A stretch of DNA of 5,020 nucleotides from Gemmatimonadota bacterium (GTDB lineage Bacteria; Gemmatimonadota; Gemmatimonadetes; Gemmatimonadales; GWC2-71-9). The stretch spans positions 3,875 through 8,894 of the forward strand of contig JACPAP010000049.1 of NCBI GenBank assembly GCA_016180765.1, written 5' to 3'. The translations under genes were made by a program, and so were the position numbers. This document shows, piece after piece, positions 1-3,688 of this stretch. The stretch's first letter is position 1; every line of letters starts with the position of its first letter. The notes under the pieces were generated by a model. It saw only the letters and a list, made by a program, of their open reading frames with translations, was not told the DNA's origin and made no database searches.

Positions 1-200
1 TGGCGATCGAGATTGCCTGGGGGTGGCTGCGGTTTCAGCCGGAGAGCGCCCTGAGTCGGTGGTACCAGGAGCGGTTCGGCCATGGTAGCAGCCGGATCCG
101 GCGGATCGGGATCGTGGCGCTGGCCCGGCGGCTGCTGGTGGACTTGTGGCGGTACTTGGAAACGGGCGCGCTGCCGGAGGGCGCGGTGCTCAAGGCGTGA
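1..200 (+). CDS. IS110-family transposase, C-terminal fragment (5' end outside window)
   Basis: The frame is open from the left edge (first complete codon at base 3) to a TGA at 198-200, giving 65 residues. The fragment has the ending I recognise from IS110/IS1111-type transposases: a basic stretch, WLRFQPESALSRWYQERFG, then the helix RIGIVALARRLLVDLWRYLETG and a final LPEGAVLKA. In that family the N-terminal RuvC-like DEDD domain and the catalytic serine of the Tnp domain lie upstream, here outside the window, so whether the enzyme is intact cannot be judged. These enzymes move an IS without DDE chemistry, guided by an element-encoded bridge RNA. The gene points toward a partial integron attC site about 80 bp downstream. 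IS1111-attC elements are known to target attC sites, which fits, but subgroup membership cannot be fixed from this fragment. Confidence 0.8.
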   Translation, partial: AIEIAWGWLRFQPESALSRWYQERFGHGSSRIRRIGIVALARRLLVDLWRYLETGALPEGAVLKA

Positions 201-264
201 CGGGGGCGTGACCCTCGGCCTCGTGGACGCCTCCGCTGGTCTGAGCGGCCCGTGGCTGCCGCCG

Positions 265-289
265 GGTTCCGAACGAACCGCCGTTAGAT
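265..289 (+). other. Right half of an integron attC site (attC-0)
   Basis: GTTAGAT at 283-289 matches the attC right core GTTRRRY, with the recombination point expected between G283 and T284. A 5-nt spacer (278-282) separates it from a likely L' arm, GGTTCCGAACGAA at 265-277. No left core RYYYAAC occurs between the transposase stop at 200 and this point, so the left half is missing. The simplest explanation is that the IS110-family element to the left inserted in, or replaced, the left half. The stop codon of the next gene lies only 12 nt after the core, as expected for a compact cassette. A 7-base core alone is weak evidence; the call leans on the two further attC-like sites in the same orientation. 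Confidence 0.45.
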
Positions 290-301
290 GGGGTCGCTCG
301 C

Positions 302-532
302 TCAGCGCTTCTCGCCCTTGGGGGCATACTGGATGAGGTGCGTGGCCGTGGAGACGCCGGCCACCACGGATAGAAGGTCGTTCAGGGGCTGAGACCCCGA
401 ACGCCGCACGAAGCCGCCAGCGCGCGTCAGGAGGGTGCCGAGCGTGTCGCAGGTGCACGTGACCAACGCGGCGCCCGCTCCGTGCGGGCAGGTATTCTGA
501 GAACGAAGGACGCTTGACAGATTGGCCCACAT
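302..532 (-). CDS. Small hypothetical cassette protein (76 aa)
   Basis: I do not recognise this protein. From ATG at 532 it gives 76 residues ending in ATHLIQYAPKGEKR and a TGA at 304-302. Codon choice supports a real gene: from about residue 13 onward nearly every third codon position is G or C. An AAGGG at 544-548 lies 11 nt before the ATG as a possible ribosome binding site. It holds C15-P-H17 and C26-T-C28, a C-x-H...C-x-C arrangement that could bind metal, though nothing proves this. There is no signal peptide or clear membrane helix. It runs antisense to the array and its stop lies 12 nt inside the cassette. Its start overlaps the TTG start of the divergent PIN gene by 11 bp, or lies 22 bp from that gene's alternative GTG start. 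A longer reading from 631 would run far into the PIN gene and is less likely. Confidence 0.45.
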   Translation of the reverse strand: MWANLSSVLRSQNTCPHGAGAALVTCTCDTLGTLLTRAGGFVRRSGSQPLNDLLSVVAGVSTATHLIQYAPKGEKR

Positions 533-1292
533 AGAAGGCTGCGCCCTTGACCTAGTGAAATGGATCGTCCTCGACACCAGCGCGATCGTCAACCAGCCTA
601 GCACGGTGAGCTTTACGTCGCCGCAGGCCACCTTCGTGGTGCCTGAATCCGTCGTTGCCGAACTGTCGCGAATTGACTCTGGATCTACTGGCGGCCCACG
701 TTATGTCCCACTCATCGCCAACGCGATCGATGCGGGAACGGCCAAAGTCATTCCCATAACCCCGCCGTTCTATCAAGACGCGCAGTTATCCCCTCCAGCC
801 GGCCGACTCCTGGCCTCCGTTGAACAAATCAAGAAGGAACATCCTGCGGTTGAGGTCATCGTCGCCACGGACGACCATGCTGTGGCTGCGCAGACACGCA
901 CTAAGGGTCTGGCAACCATCAGCAGTCGTGAACTTCTCACGCGCTACCTAATCGGCGCTGCATCTCAACCTGGAGTTGCCGAACGAGCTAAGCACATCGT
1001 TGGCACCATAAACGTCTGGGGGACGTTCCTTGCCATTCTACTGTTAGGTGCGTCCCTTTTCTGGTTCAGATCTCGCTACGGCCTCGCGTATGGCGTCACC
1101 GAAGTTGGCGTCGGGATCGTCGCGGCTGCCCGCGTCTTTTGGCCGAGCTTTGACTATAGCGCGGTAACTGGTCTTGAACTCCTTCAGTTGCTGGCTGGCC
1201 TCTACGTAATGGTGCGCGGCATGGACAACATCGGCCGCGGAATTGCCGGAACTCGCTTCCACGGCTCTTGGGCCCTCCTCTTCCCGAACTGA
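522..1292 (+). CDS. PIN-like domain protein with membrane-spanning C-terminus
   Basis: The 256-residue protein has a PIN-like nuclease domain at about residues 13-145. It shows the first strand WIVLDTSAI (D18), a helix with E47 in VVAELSR, and the late strand and acidic pair IVATDDHAVAAQ (D117, D118) followed by GLATISSREL. PIN domains are usually Mg2+-dependent RNases with about four acidic residues. Here the segment around residue 93 (PPAGRLL), where PhoH-type PIN domains carry their third Asp, has Ala, so the site may be incomplete. Residues 162-182 form a clear membrane helix, 188-207 a weaker one and 215-231 another, ending YVMVRGMDNIGRG. The nuclease would therefore be tethered to the membrane. 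The TTG start has AAGGA 11 nt upstream; GTG at 555 (MKWIVLDTS) is an alternative with a poorer site. Codon use is visibly less GC3-biased than in the right-half genes, which fits a mobile cassette. The stop lies 8 nt before attC-1. The substrate and any antitoxin are unknown. Confidence 0.8.
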   Translation: MAHIEGCALDLVKWIVLDTSAIVNQPSTVSFTSPQATFVVPESVVAELSRIDSGSTGGPRYVPLIANAIDAGTAKVIPITPPFYQDAQLSPPAGRLLASVEQIKKEHPAVEVIVATDDHAVAAQTRTKGLATISSRELLTRYLIGAASQPGVAERAKHIVGTINVWGTFLAILLLGASLFWFRSRYGLAYGVTEVGVGIVAAARVFWPSFDYSAVTGLELLQLLAGLYVMVRGMDNIGRGIAGTRFHGSWALLFPN

Positions 1293-1299
1293 GGGCGCA

Positions 1300-1535
1300 G
1301 CCTAACCCGCAAAGAGCCTGTGCGAAAACACCGTTGTGAGCACGCCTAAGTTGTTGATTTTCAACGCTGCCACTGCTGCCAGAGTGGCGTTTTCACACAG
1401 GCTCCAAATGCAGCTGACCGGCGGAAACGTCTGCAAAGGAAGCCGTTCGTTTGTCCGCGGCCAGAAATCGGGGTACCTTCAGCACTATCTCGCTCGCCGG
1501 TGAGTCGCCGGCAGCTGATTTGCAGACCGTTAGGT
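1300..1535 (+). other. Integron attC recombination site split by a MITE (attC-1)
   Basis: The left core GCCTAAC (1300-1306, RYYYAAC) begins 8 nt after the PIN-gene stop, and the right core GTTAGGT (1529-1535, GTTRRRY) ends the site. With the MITE and one CAAA copy removed (95 bp), the site is 141 bp long, near the upper end of the usual attC range. The arms then pair: left GCAAAT-G-CAGCTG-A-CCGGCG (1309-1313 joined to 1409-1423) against right CGCCGGCAGCTGATTTGC (1506-1523). This gives 18 paired bases with two extra bases (G1410, A1417) on the left arm only. Unpaired bases on one arm are the known hallmark by which integrases select the strand of the folded attC. The right spacer (1524-1528) is the canonical 5 nt; the left spacer is only 2 nt. 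Recombination would fall between G1529 and T1530. Confidence 0.8.
1314..1404. mobile_element. 91-bp MITE with 19-bp terminal inverted repeats and CAAA duplication
   Basis: The left end GAGCCTGTGCGAAAACACC (1314-1332) and the inverse of the right end, GAGCCTGTGTGAAAACGCC (1386-1404), agree at 17 of 19 bases. The flanks carry the direct repeat CAAA (1310-1313 and 1405-1408), a 4-bp target-site duplication. The interior is about 53 bp, has no coding capacity and contains a small hairpin GTTGA-TTT-TCAAC (1353-1365). This is the anatomy of a non-autonomous element moved in trans by a DDE transposase with 4-bp duplications; the parent family is not identified here. It sits exactly in the left arm of attC-1. 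It could also act as a transcription barrier between cassettes because the whole element folds into a long hairpin. Confidence 0.85.
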
Positions 1536-1931
1536 GGCGCGGCGAAGCCGGTCCCAGAGTTCTCGTGGGGACACCGTCTTTACAGGTAGGCCGGGCACGG
1601 TTAGGAGGCCGTGGTCGCCCGTCACGAGCAGGTCCACGGCGCCAGCGAGGGCCTCCGCCACGATGGCCGCATCCCCTGGCTCCACGCCCTTCAGCGAAGC
1701 TGGCGCCTCCGTCCTCACCACGGTCGCTTGGCGCCGCAGGAAGGCCACGGTATCGTCGATGGTCTCGGTAGGCAGGCCGAGTTTCTTGTGAAGCACGCGG
1801 GGTAGTTCAGCCACCATGGCCTCACCCACGACCAGTTCATGCTCGGCGAGGATGACCTGGAGGACGTCCGCGCAGAGCCCCCGGGTCGCCACGGCACTGA
1901 CCACGACGTTCGTGTCGAGGTAGACCCTCAA
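1530..1931 (-). CDS. PIN-family toxin of a type II toxin-antitoxin pair
   Basis: This 133-residue protein is of normal length for the PIN toxin group usually annotated as putative toxin-antitoxin system toxin component, PIN family. The acidic quartet is complete: D6 in VYLDTNV, E42 in MVAELPRVL, D87 in EPGDAAIVAEAL and D106 in VTGDHGLL. It is therefore predicted to be an active Mg2+-dependent RNase, probably cleaving tRNA or mRNA when free of antitoxin. The start is TTG at 1931, which overlaps the antitoxin stop in the tetranucleotide TTGA, so translation is probably coupled. The TAA stop (1532-1530) is made from the first three bases of the cassette, just inside the attC-1 recombination point. 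The gene lies antisense to the array. Which RNA it cuts cannot be told from sequence. Confidence 0.9.
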   Translation of the reverse strand: MRVYLDTNVVVSAVATRGLCADVLQVILAEHELVVGEAMVAELPRVLHKKLGLPTETIDDTVAFLRRQATVVRTEAPASLKGVEPGDAAIVAEALAGAVDLLVTGDHGLLTVPGLPVKTVSPRELWDRLRRAT

Positions 1932-2149
1932 GACACGTCGCGGAAAACGTCTTCGTCTGTCAGGTAGCCCCGAGCCTCCGCAAACGGCATGATGCGCCGA
2001 CGAAGCTCCCGGAACTCTGCCAGCGCGAGTTGCCGCCGCAGCGCATCACGCACCAAGTCGCTTCGGCTTTGGCCGGTCCGCCGCGCCAAACGGGCGAGCC
2101 GCCGCTCCAGGTCTCGATCCAGTCGGATCGTCAGGGCTGACGTCTTCAT
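1928..2149 (-). CDS. Ribbon-helix-helix antitoxin
   Basis: From ATG at 2149 the protein has 73 residues. It starts with a ribbon strand, SALTIRLDRDLE, followed by the two helices RRLARLARRTGQSRSDLVRDALRRQLAL, the CopG/ParD-like DNA-binding fold that dimerises on palindromic operators. The C-terminal tail, RRRIMPFAEARGYLTDEDVFRDVS, should wrap the PIN toxin and block its active site. It precedes the toxin with a TTGA overlap, the usual antitoxin-first order that allows autorepression by the complex. No Shine-Dalgarno sequence is placed at a useful distance; the only AGG-rich stretch lies about 25 nt upstream, so the mRNA may be leaderless. The frame stays open upstream to 2479, but that extension is low-quality sequence crossing attC-2 and is not taken as coding. 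Confidence 0.88.
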   Translation of the reverse strand: MKTSALTIRLDRDLERRLARLARRTGQSRSDLVRDALRRQLALAEFRELRRRIMPFAEARGYLTDEDVFRDVS

Positions 2150-2159
2150 GTCATGCAAC

Positions 2160-2187
2160 GTAATACAGGCCGCGCCACCTAACAAGC
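2160..2187 (-). promoter_or_regulatory. Possible antitoxin-toxin promoter overlapping attC-2 core
   Basis: Reading the minus strand, TGTATTAC carries a -10-like TATTAC (2160-2165) preceded by TG, 10 nt before the antitoxin ATG. A weak -35-like TTGTTA (2180-2185) lies 14 nt further upstream, which is short of the ideal 17. A start about 7 nt after the -10 would give an almost leaderless mRNA, in line with the missing Shine-Dalgarno. The -35 lies in the attC-2 left core, so the cassette would carry its own promoter, as is common for toxin-antitoxin cassettes. The match is weak. Confidence 0.25.
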
Positions 2188-2468
2188 GTATCTGGACTCC
2201 TCCCCCGGAACGCGCAAGGGGATCGGCGATGACGGGGTCGACTGCGGTCGTGTCTCCGGCCCATCGACGGAGCGCTTGAGGCCCCTGACGGGCGGTACTT
2301 ATGAAGGCAACACGTCCGGGCTGAGCGCGCTCATTTCTCGAGCAAGCCACCGCCCTTGCCGCCGCATCGCGTGAAGAGCAGCCGCGCCGATGCTCCCGGA
2401 AGCCTGGTGGCGGGGTGTGAACGGCCGGGGAGGTCGTTGACGAAATAGTCCAGGTACCTCGCTTACAC
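2177..2468 (+). other. Long, apparently decayed attC site ending the array (attC-2)
   Basis: The left core ACCTAAC (2177-2183) is intact. After a 5-nt spacer, TATCTGGACT (2189-2198) pairs with AGTCCAGGTA (2447-2456), with one G-T wobble. A second 5-nt spacer (2457-2461) leads to CTTACAC (2462-2468), which matches GTTRRRY at 5 of 7 bases. Next to the first arm, CCTCCCCCGG (2199-2208) pairs with CCGGGGAGG (2425-2433), leaving one unpaired C. The extra 13 bases on the right arm (2434-2446) include a small self-complementary TCGTTGACGA. Core-spacer-arm spacing is therefore symmetric. The total of about 292 bp is much longer than usual attC sites, and the right core has lost its G, so the site is probably inactive or enlarged by an insertion. 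No protein-coding gene is evident inside it. Confidence 0.5.
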
Positions 2469-2483
2469 CGGTGGGGCAAACGA

Positions 2484-2504
2484 GGGCACCTCGTGGAGGT
2501 GCCC
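2484..2504 (-). terminator. Strong GC hairpin, possible terminator of the minus-strand operon
   Basis: GGGCACCTC (2484-2492) and GAGGTGCCC (2496-2504) form a perfect 9-bp stem with a 3-nt GTG loop. It lies about 110 nt beyond the hydrolase stop. On the minus strand the stem is followed by TCGTTTGCC, only a short T run, so it is at best a weak intrinsic terminator and might instead stabilise the 3' end. The rest of 2469-2616 shows no convincing gene. Confidence 0.35.
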
Positions 2505-2616
2505 GAGGCCGTGGAGGCAGGTGGACGCGATGACGGAACGCCGGCAGAACCGGAGCACCGACCCGTGATGGCAGGCGGGGACGATATGATGGGCTGCCTC
2601 AGGGCGTCGGTCCTGG

Positions 2617-3684
2617 TTACCGCTCCGACTCCTCCAACAGCTCCCGCAGGTACTGTTTCCAGAGGTTCGCGATGGTGTGCGACCCGTGGCCCCGGGTGGC
2701 GTCGCTCAAGGGGATCACCACCGCGCGGCCCCGGGGCAGCCGCTTGATCTCGCGCTCCAGAATGCCCAGCTCCGGGGGATTGATGAGATCGTCCGCCGAG
2801 TTCACCGCGAAGAGCGGAGCCTTGATCTTCTCGAGGCCGGGCCCGGGACCGTAGTCCTCGGAAGCTTCCAACGCGTACAGGATGTCGTTGGCGTCACCGG
2901 TGCGCATGGACCGGTTCACCGACGTGTCTAGCGCCGAGTCGGCCGCTGCCAGCGTCGGCATCTCGCGCTGCCGGAGGACCGGATTGCTCCCCACCAGGAA
3001 CAGCATCTGCTGCGCCGTGCGGAGACTCTGCGGCTGTGTGGCGTACTCTCCGTTCTGCCACTCCGGGTCGTTGCGGATCGCGTCAATCACCACCCGGCGC
3101 CACACCCGGTTGCGTGCCGAGATCTGGGTGGGAAGGCTCGCCAGCGGCATGAGGGCGTCCATGAAGTCGGGGTACGTCTGGCCCCAAGCCCAAGTGTGCA
3201 TGCCGCCCATGGAGGTGCCCATCACCAGGCGCAGGTGGTTGACGTTGAGGCCCTCCGTCAGGAGCCGGTACTGGGCCTCGATCATGTCGCGATACCCGTA
3301 CCGCGGGAACCGCGCCCGAAGGCCGTCGCTGGGCTTGCTGGATTGCCCGTGGCCAATGCCGTCCGGCAGGACGATGTAATACCGCGCAGCGTCCAGCAGC
3401 TGCCCCGGGCCGAACAGCTCGCCCGCGAAATCCTGCCGGAGAAACTGCGCGCCGCTCCCGGTGGTGCCGTGCAAAACGAGCACCGCGTTCCGGACCACCC
3501 CCCGCGCGTCGCGCCGCGGGCTGCCGAGGGTGCGGTAATGGATGCGAAGCTCGGGAAGGGTTTCGCCGGAGGTGAACCGGAAATCCCTGAGGATGACGTC
3601 GCCCTGCGTGGGAGCGGGGTACTGGGCCTCAGTGAGGCTTGGGCCCAGGAGGAGCAGCGAAGCCAGCTTGATCGCGCGCCGCAC
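2617..3684 (-). CDS. Exported alpha/beta hydrolase, MetX-like superfamily
   Basis: The chosen start is GTG at 3684, 4 nt after the upstream stop. It yields 355 residues beginning RRAIKLASLLLLGPSLTEAQ, a short signal peptide. The earlier in-frame start at 3762 lies inside the upstream gene and lacks a signal peptide. The fold is an alpha/beta hydrolase: LHGTTGSG (71-78) forms the oxyanion loop, GTSMGG holds the nucleophile S158, SADD (D298 or D299) gives the acid and RGHGSH the histidine, most likely H333. Residues of about 170-270 form the lid. The overall layout resembles homoserine O-acetyltransferase-like proteins (COG2021). A true biosynthetic MetX is cytoplasmic, however, so export argues for a different esterase or acyl-transfer role. 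The substrate is unknown. It is co-transcribed with, and probably translationally coupled to, the FAD oxidoreductase, so the two may act on related substrates. Confidence 0.88.
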   Translation of the reverse strand: MRRAIKLASLLLLGPSLTEAQYPAPTQGDVILRDFRFTSGETLPELRIHYRTLGSPRRDARGVVRNAVLVLHGTTGSGAQFLRQDFAGELFGPGQLLDAARYYIVLPDGIGHGQSSKPSDGLRARFPRYGYRDMIEAQYRLLTEGLNVNHLRLVMGTSMGGMHTWAWGQTYPDFMDALMPLASLPTQISARNRVWRRVVIDAIRNDPEWQNGEYATQPQSLRTAQQMLFLVGSNPVLRQREMPTLAAADSALDTSVNRSMRTGDANDILYALEASEDYGPGPGLEKIKAPLFAVNSADDLINPPELGILEREIKRLPRGRAVVIPLSDATRGHGSHTIANLWKQYLRELLEESER

Positions 3685-3688
3685 GGGG

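Larger units (their letters stand above)
1530..2182. repeat. 14-bp perfect inverted repeat at both ends of the toxin-antitoxin cassette
   Basis: TTAGGTGGCGCGGC at 1530-1543 and its exact reverse complement GCCGCGCCACCTAA at 2169-2182 bound the toxin-antitoxin pair. Part of the match is expected because attC right and left cores are complementary (TTAGGT and ACCTAA). The further 8 matching bases, GGCGCGGC, lie inside the cassette and are not part of the attC consensus. The 1530 copy encodes the last residues and stop of the toxin; the 2169 copy lies upstream of the antitoxin. Confidence 0.7.

Noticed and set aside
265..279. GGTTC-CGAAC-GAACC hairpin as a transposase terminator
   Set aside because: Stem of only 5 bp with no T run after it; its position 5 nt before GTTAGAT fits an attC arm better.
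82..336. Plus-strand frame beginning within the transposase
   Set aside because: It overlaps the transposase in another frame and gives a Trp/Gly/Arg-rich translation that runs across the attC core.
1314..1404. The 19-bp inverted repeat as a simple bidirectional terminator
   Set aside because: The 53-nt interior, absence of T runs and flanking CAAA duplication fit a transposed MITE better.
2150..2479. Upstream extension of the antitoxin frame to 2479
   Set aside because: It crosses the attC-2 arms, reads as unstructured Arg/Ser-rich residues, and the ribbon-helix-helix fold starts at the ATG at 2149.
2493..2747. Plus-strand frame across the hydrolase 3' end
   Set aside because: Low-complexity Gly/Pro/Arg translation, half of it antisense to a well-supported gene; no recognisable motif.
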